From assembly GCA_018384365.1 (NCBI GenBank), contig JAHAYX010000035.1, positions 1 through 57,261 of the forward strand: 57,261 nt of DNA, given 5' to 3'. Made by a program: the position numbers and the translations under genes. The notes below the pieces were generated by a model that saw only the letters and a list, made by a program, of their open reading frames with translations, made no database searches and was not told the DNA's origin. Positions 1-7,254 of this stretch are shown here, one piece after another. Source of the stretch: Clostridiaceae bacterium (GTDB taxonomy: Bacteria; Bacillota; Clostridia; Oscillospirales; QAMX01). The first letter of the stretch is position 1, and the number at the start of each line of letters is the position of its first letter.

Positions 1-739
1 GTGTAGCAAAGATGTCGGCTACATAACGCTTTGCCACAGAAGTAATGCAGTCCAGATACGGATTGCTGATGTCAGCAGTGCCGAAGCGAAGCACCTGTTC
101 AATGGTGGATTCCTCGATTTTCACTCCGAAGCTGTCCAGCACAGCATTCTTGGCGGCAATCATGCACTGGTTGACACCGAACTTTTCTGTCCAACAGCGG
201 CTTTCCATCGCCTTTTTATTGTTGATATACAGAATGTTCATGGTGCCGTTTCCGATGTCTGCCAGAAGGTTCGTACCTTTGAAATTACTCAGACAGTTGA
301 TGATGGCAGGATAGCCCTGTGGAAACAGACTGCATCCGACAAAACGGATATGATAGTCCTTGCCGTTAAAACGGAAGTCCACTTCTCTGTTGCGGAGCAG
401 ATAGCTTCGGAAATTTTCACGCTGTTTGCGAATCCATGTCAGCGGCAGACCGGCAGCCAGATGAACATCTGCTTCACGGATACCATACACATTCAGTTCC
501 CTGGCAACTGCCATAAGGGTCAGAATGTAGTAATCTTCGTCCTCTGCTTTGTCTGCAATAAACTCCTTGTGACCATCTCCGATGCGATAATAAATACCGT
601 CATACTCCAGAATGTTGCCGGAGAAAATCGGCTCCGTCTCATAGGCGGTCACTCCAGTCGGTGTGACTGTATTGGCGGTCTTGATGTTGCCGTAGCCATG
701 ATCTACGGCAATGATTTTGATGTTGTTCAATTCTTTCAT
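1..739 (-). CDS. parM: ParM/StbA-family actin-like ATPase (5' part; runs off the window)
   Basis: The first 246 codons of a ParM/StbA-type actin-like ATPase, the filament-forming motor of plasmid and integrative-element segregation systems. Seen: start ATG at 739 behind GGAGG (748-752), the first phosphate-loop motif VDHGYGN at residues 12-18, LAAGLPL near 94-100, and the second phosphate loop DIGNGT at 161-166. The gene is open to base 1, so its C-terminus and any ParR partner are outside. Family members in clostridial integrative elements probably stabilise the excised circle; that role is inferred here. A 12-codon ORF overlaps its start codon, and a repeat-type operator lies 140-170 bp upstream. 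Confidence 0.8.
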   Translation of the reverse strand, partial: MKELNNIKIIAVDHGYGNIKTANTVTPTGVTAYETEPIFSGNILEYDGIYYRIGDGHKEFIADKAEDEDYYILTLMAVARELNVYGIREADVHLAAGLPLTWIRKQRENFRSYLLRNREVDFRFNGKDYHIRFVGCSLFPQGYPAIINCLSNFKGTNLLADIGNGTMNILYINNKKAMESRCWTEKFGVNQCMIAAKNAVLDSFGVKIEESTIEQVLRFGTADISNPYLDCITSVAKRYVADIFAT

Positions 740-774
740 TTGCTCTGTACCTCCTTGTGTTTGTTTGTGTTCAT
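736..774 (-). CDS. Possible 12-aa leader peptide overlapping the parM start
   Basis: ATG at 774-772 opens a 12-codon frame ending in TGA at 738-736, which overlaps the parM ATG (739-737) as ATGA. A GGGGG stretch at 787-783 is 8 nt before this ATG and could be its ribosome binding site. The parM ribosome site lies inside the short frame, so translation of the two would be coupled. The peptide has no recognisable family. It may be regulatory or may be chance. Confidence 0.3.
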   Translation of the reverse strand: MNTNKHKEVQSK

Positions 775-780
775 AAAAAA

Positions 781-872
781 TGCCCCCTTTCAGTAGATTT
801 GCTTTGAAGTAGCACCGGATTTTCTGATTTGGTGCTGTTTTCATTGCAATTTCATTCTACTGAAAGAGGGCA
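781..872. promoter_or_regulatory. Long inverted repeat in the parM leader
   Basis: Arms 781-797 and 856-872 pair over 17 bp with a single C/T difference (a G-U pair in the leftward RNA). A second hairpin, AGCACC (811-816) with GGTGCT (831-836), sits in the loop. In the direction of parM the outer stem is followed by TTTTTTATG, so it has the form of an intrinsic terminator or attenuator. A TAGAAT -10 candidate for parM (859-854) lies in the first arm. A transcript from that promoter would lack the 5' arm and escape the hairpin, while read-through from upstream would fold it. Confidence 0.6.
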
Positions 873-880
873 TAAAACAC

Positions 881-909
881 ATTGAGCGTGGATTGAGCGG
901 AAATTGAGC
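881..909 (-). promoter_or_regulatory. Operator array upstream of parM: three GCTCAAT repeats in 11-bp phase
   Basis: Read leftward (minus strand), GCTCAAT occurs at 909-903, 898-892 and 887-881, spaced exactly 11 bp with 4-bp spacers TTCC and CCAC. The last repeat overlaps the predicted -35 position of a promoter whose -10 would be TAGAAT at 859-854. Nearly the same array, in the same orientation relative to its downstream gene, occurs at 6819-6847. Repeats of 7 bp in 11-bp phase overlapping a poor -35 are the hallmark of promoters activated by SARP-type regulators. The STAND protein at 4486-6795 is the natural candidate binder; this is inference. Confidence 0.7.
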
Positions 910-910
910 A

Positions 911-948
911 AAAAAGAAAGCAGCCACACACCATAGTGCATGACTGCT
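911..948 (-). terminator. Terminator of the hydrolase operon
   Basis: On the minus strand AGCAGTCATGCAC pairs with GTGTGTGGCTGCT (948-919, with wobble pairs) and is followed by TTCTTTTTT. It ends the leftward transcript of the two hydrolases and the small membrane protein. Confidence 0.7.
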
Positions 949-1000
949 GTAGAAACATATTATGTGTTCAGCATGAACTTGTTTTATTTATTTGAAATAA

Positions 1001-1249
1001 TTATCCCGTAATCATAAACCAGAATATCAATATCAAACCAATCAGAAGCATACAAATTCCGCTATACAGATATGGTCTTTCTTTCGTTTCACGAAGTTTA
1101 TCAAACAAACTTGCGGCTATTCCAATAAATAGAATGGATAGGCTTCCTTTCCACGCAGTATTACCTTTGAAGATGCAAATGACAGTTAAAACCTGCGTTG
1201 CAGCAATAACAATTTCTAAAACTGTTATTTTATCTTTTCGTTTGTCCAT
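1001..1249 (-). CDS. Small three-TM membrane protein (82 aa)
   Basis: Predicted integral membrane protein with three hydrophobic segments (about residues 10-28, 34-48 and 58-80) joined by short charged loops, and the conserved-looking stretch AWKGSLSILFIG. It resembles the small DUF6442-like membrane proteins of Firmicutes, but I am not certain of the family. The start was set at 1249 because GGAGG (1259-1255) is 5 nt upstream; an ATG at 1264 overlaps the stop of the preceding hydrolase but has no separate ribosome site. It is last in the leftward hydrolase operon. Function unknown. Confidence 0.6.
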   Translation of the reverse strand: MDKRKDKITVLEIVIAATQVLTVICIFKGNTAWKGSLSILFIGIAASLFDKLRETKERPYLYSGICMLLIGLILIFWFMITG

Positions 1250-1260
1250 TCGAACCTCCA

Positions 1261-2670
1261 TCATCTTAAAGAAGAAGCTATATCATCGTAGATTTCATCC
1301 CATACTTCAAGATATTTGTCCGAATCATGTTCTGCAACAGCCGATTTCACAGCTACATCCAATTCCTCAATGGAGTTGTTTGCTGCCCAGCAAGCAAGTT
1401 CTTCAACGATTTCTTGACGATAAATCGCAAGAGAACCATAAACAGAATCATCCACGCCCTCATGGGCAGGAAGCTGAATGCTTTCACCCATATAACGCTC
1501 TAACAACAGAATCAGCTTTCCATCGGTAAGAATTTCGTTCTGTGCCAGACCTCGTTCAAACATTGCTTTCAGGTATGGAACATCATTTACAACACCAGTG
1601 CCGCTTGTTGCTCGGTGACTGCCATAAGATTCTGTCGGTCCATCATCATAAATATTGAGATTGAACAGCTTTTCTTCATGATACGGCAAATCACTGTCTG
1701 CATCCAAGTCCTCAATAATGATATGTTCCACATGGGTCAGCTCCGCAGGAAGTTCATCTGCCAAAGAGTGACCAAGAACACCGGGATTATCTTCTGACAA
1801 GCGAGTAGAGAAATCTTCCGGCATCGACTCGCCCTCATTTGCGTATGTAAATTCTCTTGTAATCTGATCTACCGGTACAAGAATATCAGAGGTCACATGA
1901 GTTATTACAAGAGGGCTGTTAAAGCAATCGGCAAGTCCAACCGCAGAGAATGCTTCCCAACGCTCTGTGTCCTTTACATTCGGGAAATTATCAAGTATTG
2001 GCGTAAAAGAATCTCTGACCAGTTTCAGAAAGAACGGGGCATCATCTCTTTGTGCCATCTGAAAATACTGGTAGAAGTTGAAATACACATTTGCAATCGG
2101 GGCCGTCGCAACGGATGCGCAGTTGCCCATCTGCAAAGCGCTGAGCATCAGTGTTGTATAACCGCCTGCACTACCACCGACAATAGCAATTCGCTGATTA
2201 TCAAATTCCTCCATGTGTCGCAATGTGTAAAGTGCCGCATTATTGAACACAAGGTCATCGTCTGTAAGCAGACCGTTATGAGATGGCAGTACATCTGTCG
2301 GGGATGTAACAGCCCAGCCTTGCTCCAGATACCTTCTCAGTTCCGCAGCATTCTCAGCCATTTCGTAATGCGGCACATAAATTAGCGGCATAGGCTGCTC
2401 TGATTCTTCAGGTATGTAAAGGCGAACAGGGCGGGTTTCGATAGTTCCATCCTTACGAATATACTGAACATCAATCTCACGCTGCTCGATGTTTTCCAAT
2501 GGTGGTAAATCCTTATTCGCTTCTGTCTGCATTGCAAAGACTTTTGCGTAATCTTCCCAATGGTCGCCTAACTCTGATTTCAATGTATGGAACAGAAATA
2601 ACACAATTCCTGCAACCAACAATGTGATTACGAGAAAGATAATCAAAATAATTTTCAAAACTTTCTTCAT
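1261..2670 (-). CDS. Membrane-anchored alpha/beta hydrolase (469 aa)
   Basis: Probable serine hydrolase on the outer face of the membrane. Residues 4-27 form an uncleaved N-terminal anchor, and the alpha/beta hydrolase domain covers roughly 65-450. The nucleophile elbow is GGSAGG at 165-170 (Ser167) preceded by RIAIV, the usual strand. Substrate cannot be read from the sequence. The 14 bp to the upstream hydrolase and the 4-bp overlap with the downstream small protein indicate one operon. As cargo of a mobile element, the pair may act on an ester- or peptide-type compound in the envelope or medium. AAAGGAAATG precedes the start. Confidence 0.75.
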   Translation of the reverse strand: MKKVLKIILIIFLVITLLVAGIVLFLFHTLKSELGDHWEDYAKVFAMQTEANKDLPPLENIEQREIDVQYIRKDGTIETRPVRLYIPEESEQPMPLIYVPHYEMAENAAELRRYLEQGWAVTSPTDVLPSHNGLLTDDDLVFNNAALYTLRHMEEFDNQRIAIVGGSAGGYTTLMLSALQMGNCASVATAPIANVYFNFYQYFQMAQRDDAPFFLKLVRDSFTPILDNFPNVKDTERWEAFSAVGLADCFNSPLVITHVTSDILVPVDQITREFTYANEGESMPEDFSTRLSEDNPGVLGHSLADELPAELTHVEHIIIEDLDADSDLPYHEEKLFNLNIYDDGPTESYGSHRATSGTGVVNDVPYLKAMFERGLAQNEILTDGKLILLLERYMGESIQLPAHEGVDDSVYGSLAIYRQEIVEELACWAANNSIEELDVAVKSAVAEHDSDKYLEVWDEIYDDIASSLR

Positions 2671-2684
2671 CTATTCATTTCCTT

Positions 2685-3650
2685 TCAGCTTCCCATATAC
2701 TTATCCAAATATTCTTCGACTGAATCCATCCATTGTATATAGAGTTTTGTGTCATTTTGCAAACCATGCCCGGAATGAGGGAGTTCAAAGTATTGGTGGT
2801 CAACACCATTTTCCTCTAATGCCGCTTTCAGACGAAGGGACGCAAGAAACGGCTGCACTTTATCGTGTGTACCATAGGCAACAACTGTTGCAGGAGATTT
2901 GTCAGTAACCCAATCCACTGCAGAGATCGGTTTTACCTTTTCAAGGTATGTGCCGTCAGCCACTTCATCCGATGTAATCTCTGTTCCAGACATAACGGTA
3001 AACATCGTAGCACAGGCTTCATCACTCTTATCTAAGCCAAAGATACCCCAATCTTCCTGGTAGAAGCTGGTAGGACCAACAGCTCCAAAGGTCAGCACAA
3101 CAGGAACAGGAGCCTGCTCTGCATCACGATAAGCATAAATCATCGCCAGAGCGTGTCCGGCAGAACCACCGGCAACTGCCATTTTATCAATGGAATATCC
3201 TAATTTTCCTGCTTCCTCGATGACAACCGGAATCGCATCACGAATCTCTACGGACTGACTGTACACGCTGGCAGTGTTTTCCTCAGTACGGAGGGTATAG
3301 TTAATGCCCGCAGCTACATATCCCTTGGAGCAGAGCCATTTCAACATTTCTGCATCCTCACTTTTATCACCGGCAGTAAATCCACCGGCGTGGAGATAAA
3401 CAACAAGACCATAGTTTTCTCTTGTGCTATCCGCTGGGAGGTACAGGTCATATTTATTTAATTCTCCATCACCATAAGCAAGATCCGTATGTATTGTACC
3501 GACCGAATCATTCCAATCGGCCTTATATGCTCCGTGGGTTGGATCATATTTCATCTTAAAGACTGCGGACGCAATAAATACAGTAACAAATACAGTTACA
3601 TAGATAAATCCCCAAAGCACTTTATGAGTCCTCCTTCTCTCCCTTTTCAT
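2685..3650 (-). CDS. Membrane-anchored HSL-type alpha/beta hydrolase/esterase (321 aa)
   Basis: Hormone-sensitive-lipase-type hydrolase with an N-terminal signal anchor (residues 11-31). Seen: oxyanion-hole motif HAGGF at 87-91 (family HGGG), nucleophile elbow GGSAGH at 161-166 (Ser163), an acid-bearing segment YGTHDKVQPF, and a terminal catalytic-His region HSGHGL. All triad members appear present. It is first of the two hydrolase genes and lies just downstream of a short, apparently frameshifted membrane-peptide gene. Transcription probably starts at the divergent promoter near 3860 under the TetR protein encoded on the other strand. Substrate unknown; carboxylesterase or deacetylase activity is most likely. 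Confidence 0.78.
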   Translation of the reverse strand: MKRERRRTHKVLWGFIYVTVFVTVFIASAVFKMKYDPTHGAYKADWNDSVGTIHTDLAYGDGELNKYDLYLPADSTRENYGLVVYLHAGGFTAGDKSEDAEMLKWLCSKGYVAAGINYTLRTEENTASVYSQSVEIRDAIPVVIEEAGKLGYSIDKMAVAGGSAGHALAMIYAYRDAEQAPVPVVLTFGAVGPTSFYQEDWGIFGLDKSDEACATMFTVMSGTEITSDEVADGTYLEKVKPISAVDWVTDKSPATVVAYGTHDKVQPFLASLRLKAALEENGVDHQYFELPHSGHGLQNDTKLYIQWMDSVEEYLDKYMGS

Positions 3651-3782
3651 AGGAAATTTCCTCCGAACATGGTTCCACCCAAGAGCAAATTCAGAAATAC
3701 TCTGACAGACAATCTACCCAGAACGAAGGCAGCTACAATAATGACAGATAAAATGATCAATCGTTTTGCAATCAATGACATC
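3648..3782 (-). pseudogene. Small membrane-peptide gene, apparently frameshifted
   Basis: ATG at 3782 with AAGGAA 8 nt upstream opens a frame MSLIAKRL... that codes one hydrophobic helix and stops at TAG after 22 codons. Removing one T of the TT at that point (about 3721) would let the frame continue for some 22 more hydrophobic residues and end in TGA overlapping the ATG of the next hydrolase gene as ATGA. That tight coupling suggests a 44-aa membrane peptide broken by a one-base insertion. A genuine 22-aa peptide or a sequencing error are alternatives. Confidence 0.35.
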
Positions 3783-3800
3783 TTACGGTTCCTTTCTTCT

Positions 3801-3894
3801 TGACAACTGATTTTCATCAGCTTATAATAAATGCAATCGCTAATACATTTGTATCGGCGTTATGATTGTATCAGCAATAGTAGTTACAGTCAAT
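3801..3894. promoter_or_regulatory. Divergent promoters with TetR-type palindromic operator
   Basis: Rightward: consensus -35 TTGACA (3801-3806), 17-bp spacer, -10 TATAAT (3824-3829), serving the TetR gene. Leftward: -35 TTGACT (3894-3889), 17-bp spacer, -10 TACAAT (3871-3866), serving the hydrolases. Between them lies a 22-bp imperfect palindrome at 3839-3860 with arms of type CGCTAATACA and TGTATCGGCG, at the start-site region of both promoters. A further half-site, TGTATCAGC, is at 3868-3876. This layout fits repression of both transcripts by the TetR protein. Confidence 0.75.
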
Positions 3895-3907
3895 GGGAGG
3901 ACAGAAA

Positions 3908-4432
3908 ATGAGACAAACAGTTAGAACTGTATCACCGATGAGCAATGAAGGGCGTAATCTTTATGTAGTGGAACATATCACAGATGCAGTTCTGAAGCTG
4001 ATGCAGACCACCCACTTGAACGACATATCAATCAGCCAGATTTGTGATGAAGCAGGTGTTGGCAGAGCTTCTTTTTACCGTAATTTTGACAGTAAGGAAG
4101 ATGTTATCAGCAAGCATCTAAAATCTCTTTTGGATAATTGGTGGCTGAACGCAATTCAGCAGCCAGATTTCAATTTGGTTGAAGCCATCTTCACACATTA
4201 CTGGAACAATAGAGATCTGTGTATTAGATTATATGAACAAGGATTATCTCACCTCAATCTGCAAAGCATTAAAGAAGCCTGCGGTCCGAAACCGGAACAC
4301 GAAAATTTCGTTGCATATACAACAGCATATTTTTCTTATGGTCTTTATGGTTGGATCGAAGAATGGTTCAATCGTGGAATGCAGGAGACGCCTAAAGAAA
4401 TGGCTGCTCTCTGGGAAAAACATAACAAATAA
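3908..4432 (+). CDS. TetR/AcrR-family regulator of the hydrolase operon
   Basis: TetR-type repressor, 174 aa. The N-terminal DNA-binding domain contains the helix-turn-helix ISISQICDEAGVGRASFYRNF at about residues 41-61 (the final FYRNF is the TetR signature). The remainder is a helical ligand and dimer domain with several aromatic residues. The start was set at the ATG at 3908 because GGAGG (3897-3901) stands 6 nt before it; an ATG at 3893 lies upstream of that site. It is divergent from the hydrolase genes, with a palindrome in the shared promoter, so autoregulation and hydrolase repression are likely. The inducer is unknown and might be a hydrolase substrate. Confidence 0.8.
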   Translation: MRQTVRTVSPMSNEGRNLYVVEHITDAVLKLMQTTHLNDISISQICDEAGVGRASFYRNFDSKEDVISKHLKSLLDNWWLNAIQQPDFNLVEAIFTHYWNNRDLCIRLYEQGLSHLNLQSIKEACGPKPEHENFVAYTTAYFSYGLYGWIEEWFNRGMQETPKEMAALWEKHNK

Positions 4433-4437
4433 AAACT

Positions 4438-4487
4438 GAGCCACAGCACTTACTCCTCTTTCAGAGTAACAGCTGTGGCTCGTTTTT
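4438..4487. terminator. Bidirectional terminator
   Basis: Stem GAGCCACAGC (4438-4447) pairs with GCTGTGGCTC (4472-4481), flanked by T-runs in both directions. It separates the convergent TetR and STAND-protein genes. Confidence 0.85.
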
Positions 4488-6795
4488 AATGCTTTAATAA
4501 TTGATTTCCCAAATACAATCCAGCTTGAGCATATGCCCCAAGCAGTTCCTGTTTTTTAGTTTCAATCATATCCGGTTCATACTCAAATACAGTTTCATAG
4601 ATTTCCATAGCTTTCTGGAAATGAGAAGTAGCTTGTTGGATTTCTCCCATAGTCAGGCAAATACCGCCCATGGCTTCCTGAACGCTGGCATAATCCAGAC
4701 CCGTATCAGAATTATATTCTCGGATCACTCGACAGAGTTTTCTAAGGGCAGATAAGCCAATCTCGGGCTGTCCCATATCTGTTAGGAGTACCGCATAATT
4801 TGTAATCTGCACAATGCTGTCATGGTAATAAGCCAGACCATATTCATCCATAATTTTGACAGCCTGTTCCATGTTCTCTTTGGCAAGTTCCAGCTTGCCG
4901 TTCACACGATACATACCGCCAAGATTAGCATAAAGGTTGGAAAACAGAAGCGCATTATCTGCTGTGACCTCTGGAATCATTGCAATGGCTTCTTTTTGCA
5001 TTTTGATTGCCTTATCCGGTTTCTTCTCACAATATACCTGATAGCTCAACAGCAACGCACGGTCAGAAACAGAACCAACAGTTTTGTCTTTCAGCAAAGC
5101 AGACAGCTTATCAATAACCAGTTCCATCCCCTGAGAATAGTGATAATTCTCCATATAAGGGAATACATCCTCCAGAAAACGAAGGTAGGTCTGCATATCG
5201 TCGTTCTCAATTTGCTGCATAATTGATTCGATAGTCTGGAACAACTGCTTATAATAGGAAACATCTTCTCCATGACGCAGACAAATCTGATGTAAACTAT
5301 CCAATAATGCACGGCAGGTCTGCACGGATGGTTTTGTTTCTTCAATCGCAACTTCCTGTACCATCGGATGCAGTGCTACAATATGACCTTCTTTTGCCTG
5401 GACAAAGCCCTTCTCTATCAGATCATTGACAGTGTTCATATCACGCAGATTCATCCAACTTGCAAACAGTCTGCCACTGATACCGGTCAGCGGAGCCAGA
5501 GAAAGATTTCTCATAATCTCCATTTCTGTACCAGATAACTGACACAGAGAAAACAATGTGTGGATATGGTCATAGTAGGTTGCCTTACGACTTTTTCCGT
5601 CTTTGGTGATACCAATCGTGTCCGTAGCATCCAGGGCAGCCTTTTCCTCTTTCAGCTTATTTAACAGGAACACCGGCTCTGAAATTCCGTTTTCCAACAA
5701 ACGAGCAGACAATTCTACCGCCAGAGTGTGACAATGCACAACCTGGATGATTTGTTCTAAAATCGAACGGTATTTTTCCGCATCTGAATAGAAATATCCC
5801 ATCAGCTTCAAAAGAGCTTCTGTGTTAGAGATTTCCTCCAAATTCATGGAAGTATAGTTATCGAATCGGCTTCTTGTTGTGAACAGAATGCGGCAACGAT
5901 ATTTCATGACAACAGACAACAAACCATCCTGGGTAGCAGTTGCATTGAAATTATCCACGATTAAAAGTGTATCTTCTTTCAAACTACGCAGGAAACGGTT
6001 ATGCTCACGAAAGCGTTCCTCCCCATCATCGTTCGTTAAATCGTCTGCAAAGTCCAAGTCGATAATATCCTGTTTCAGATCCCCGGTGTAAGTGAGATAT
6101 AGGACATTGGTATATTCTTTGCTGTATTGCTTCGCATAGGCTTTTGCCATCTCACTTTTACCAATACCGGCGATACCCTGAAGAAATACTTTTCCATTTT
6201 CACACAATAACTGATGCAGCGCAATAAGCTCTGCGTCTCGTCCACAGAAGTGACGGCAAGGTTTTGGCACACCGCCGTCATATATAAAATCCTTCACAAC
6301 CGGAGAAAGTGTTCCGGTGGTCAATAACTGTTTTGTATTAGCATCACGTTTGACAAAAGTACGCTCCATACCAAAACTGAGGACAGATGCCAGAAAGATA
6401 GCTTCTTCTAAATCAGTATTGCACGGATAATACTGGGTCAGTTGTTTTTTGATTTTATCAGAAATGGTGCTGTCCTGTACCAGAATATTGTAGACTTCCT
6501 GCACCGCCATAGCACTGTCATACATTAACGGCAACACGTTCCGTTCAATATCTGCAGCAAGGCGTTTCTGGTTATGTTTGTCCATATAATATCCTGAAAT
6601 ACGAGGACTGATTTTTGCCTGACCGTTGAACCAACGGCACACAAGACCATTATCAAAATCAAAGTCCTGCGAAGCATCATCACTTAAAAAGCTGACAAAC
6701 ATTTCATATAGCAAGTCAATCTGATTCAGATTGCGATCATCGCTGATATATTTACGAATGGTGGTAATGACTGAACTGAAATCACAACGTTCCAT
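4486..6795 (-). CDS. STAND-class regulator: N-terminal domain, NB-ARC ATPase, TPR repeats
   Basis: A 769-aa signal-transduction ATPase of the NB-ARC/STAND class. Residues 1-150 form a poorly conserved, helical N-terminal effector region with a possible winged or HTH segment near 45-70. The NTPase domain starts near 184 with GRDAEL, followed by the P-loop GIAGIGKS (207-214), Walker B LLIVDN (277-282) and sensor TTRSR (306-310). Residues from about 480 to 760 are helical, with TPR-like repeats. The order effector, NB-ARC, TPR matches AfsR/SARP-like activators and also some phage-sensing proteins. Next to its start, and again upstream of parM, lie 11-bp-phased heptamer repeats of the kind SARP proteins bind, which favours a regulatory role. 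GGAGGG precedes the ATG. Confidence 0.75.
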   Translation of the reverse strand: MERCDFSSVITTIRKYISDDRNLNQIDLLYEMFVSFLSDDASQDFDFDNGLVCRWFNGQAKISPRISGYYMDKHNQKRLAADIERNVLPLMYDSAMAVQEVYNILVQDSTISDKIKKQLTQYYPCNTDLEEAIFLASVLSFGMERTFVKRDANTKQLLTTGTLSPVVKDFIYDGGVPKPCRHFCGRDAELIALHQLLCENGKVFLQGIAGIGKSEMAKAYAKQYSKEYTNVLYLTYTGDLKQDIIDLDFADDLTNDDGEERFREHNRFLRSLKEDTLLIVDNFNATATQDGLLSVVMKYRCRILFTTRSRFDNYTSMNLEEISNTEALLKLMGYFYSDAEKYRSILEQIIQVVHCHTLAVELSARLLENGISEPVFLLNKLKEEKAALDATDTIGITKDGKSRKATYYDHIHTLFSLCQLSGTEMEIMRNLSLAPLTGISGRLFASWMNLRDMNTVNDLIEKGFVQAKEGHIVALHPMVQEVAIEETKPSVQTCRALLDSLHQICLRHGEDVSYYKQLFQTIESIMQQIENDDMQTYLRFLEDVFPYMENYHYSQGMELVIDKLSALLKDKTVGSVSDRALLLSYQVYCEKKPDKAIKMQKEAIAMIPEVTADNALLFSNLYANLGGMYRVNGKLELAKENMEQAVKIMDEYGLAYYHDSIVQITNYAVLLTDMGQPEIGLSALRKLCRVIREYNSDTGLDYASVQEAMGGICLTMGEIQQATSHFQKAMEIYETVFEYEPDMIETKKQELLGAYAQAGLYLGNQLLKH

Positions 6796-6818
6796 GCACA
6801 GCCCTCCTTCCTGAAAGT

Positions 6819-6882
6819 AGTCAATTTGCGCTCAATTCACGCTCAATGAATCTTTGACAGATTCTTGATAAGATGATACCAC
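6819..6882 (+). promoter_or_regulatory. Second GCTCAAT array and rightward promoter
   Basis: Heptamers at 6819-6825 (AGTCAAT, degenerate), 6830-6836 and 6841-6847 (both GCTCAAT) are exactly 11 bp apart, with spacers TTGC and TCAC. The array matches the parM one at about 26 of 30 positions. As there, the last repeat overlaps the -35 position of a weak promoter whose -10, TAAGAT (6869-6874), is the same 21 bp beyond the array. A TTGACA at 6854-6859 with a poor -10 is an alternative. It would drive the small gene at 7010 and may also control the adjacent STAND gene, whose start codon is 24 bp away. Confidence 0.65.
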
Positions 6883-7009
6883 GAAAGAAGTTACGCAATA
6901 TCCCAATAATATTATAGCAGAAAACGCCATTTTTTGAAGTAGGAAAACAGGCGTTATGTCGTGGGTATAGCGGACAACTTCTCTCTCATAGACTGAAATA
7001 ACGAGGGAG

Positions 7010-7234
7010 GTGCGTGGTATCGCAAGAAAGAGTGCTCCAATCAATGTAATTGTCCATTATCCAAAAACCATAGAAGGTCAGCGTGAATTGGCAGAGCGTG
7101 TTGCCGGTGTCCACGCAAGCTTGGTCAATCAACATATTAAAAAACTGAACTGTCCTTCCGACCAGAAGGTACAGCTACTGGATGCGGTTATCAAATCCGC
7201 ATCCATAAAGAAAGCAGGTGAACAAACTCTGTAA
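7010..7234 (+). CDS. Small conserved protein of clostridial integrative elements (74 aa)
   Basis: A short, soluble, helical protein with the segment INVIVHYPKT followed by an amphipathic region with ERVAGVHASLVNQHIKKLNC. I recognise the type as a recurrent hypothetical protein of clostridial mobile elements, without known function. Start codon choice is uncertain: GTG at 7010 directly abuts the purine-rich GAGGGAG (7003-7009), so initiation could be a few codons later. A terminator follows immediately. The repeat array and promoter at 6819-6882 point at this gene. Confidence 0.55.
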   Translation: MRGIARKSAPINVIVHYPKTIEGQRELAERVAGVHASLVNQHIKKLNCPSDQKVQLLDAVIKSASIKKAGEQTL

Positions 7235-7254
7235 GTTTGAACACCTGCTTTTTT
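7212..7254. terminator. Terminator after the 74-aa gene
   Basis: AAGCAGGTG (7212-7220) pairs with CACCTGCTT (7242-7250), followed by T-rich sequence rightward. It overlaps the end of the 74-aa gene and lies beside the 3' end of the convergent HTH gene. Confidence 0.8.

Noticed and set aside
6832-7044. Minus-strand 70-codon frame upstream of the STAND gene
   Set aside because: It covers the repeat array and promoter, has no ribosome site and no recognisable sequence.
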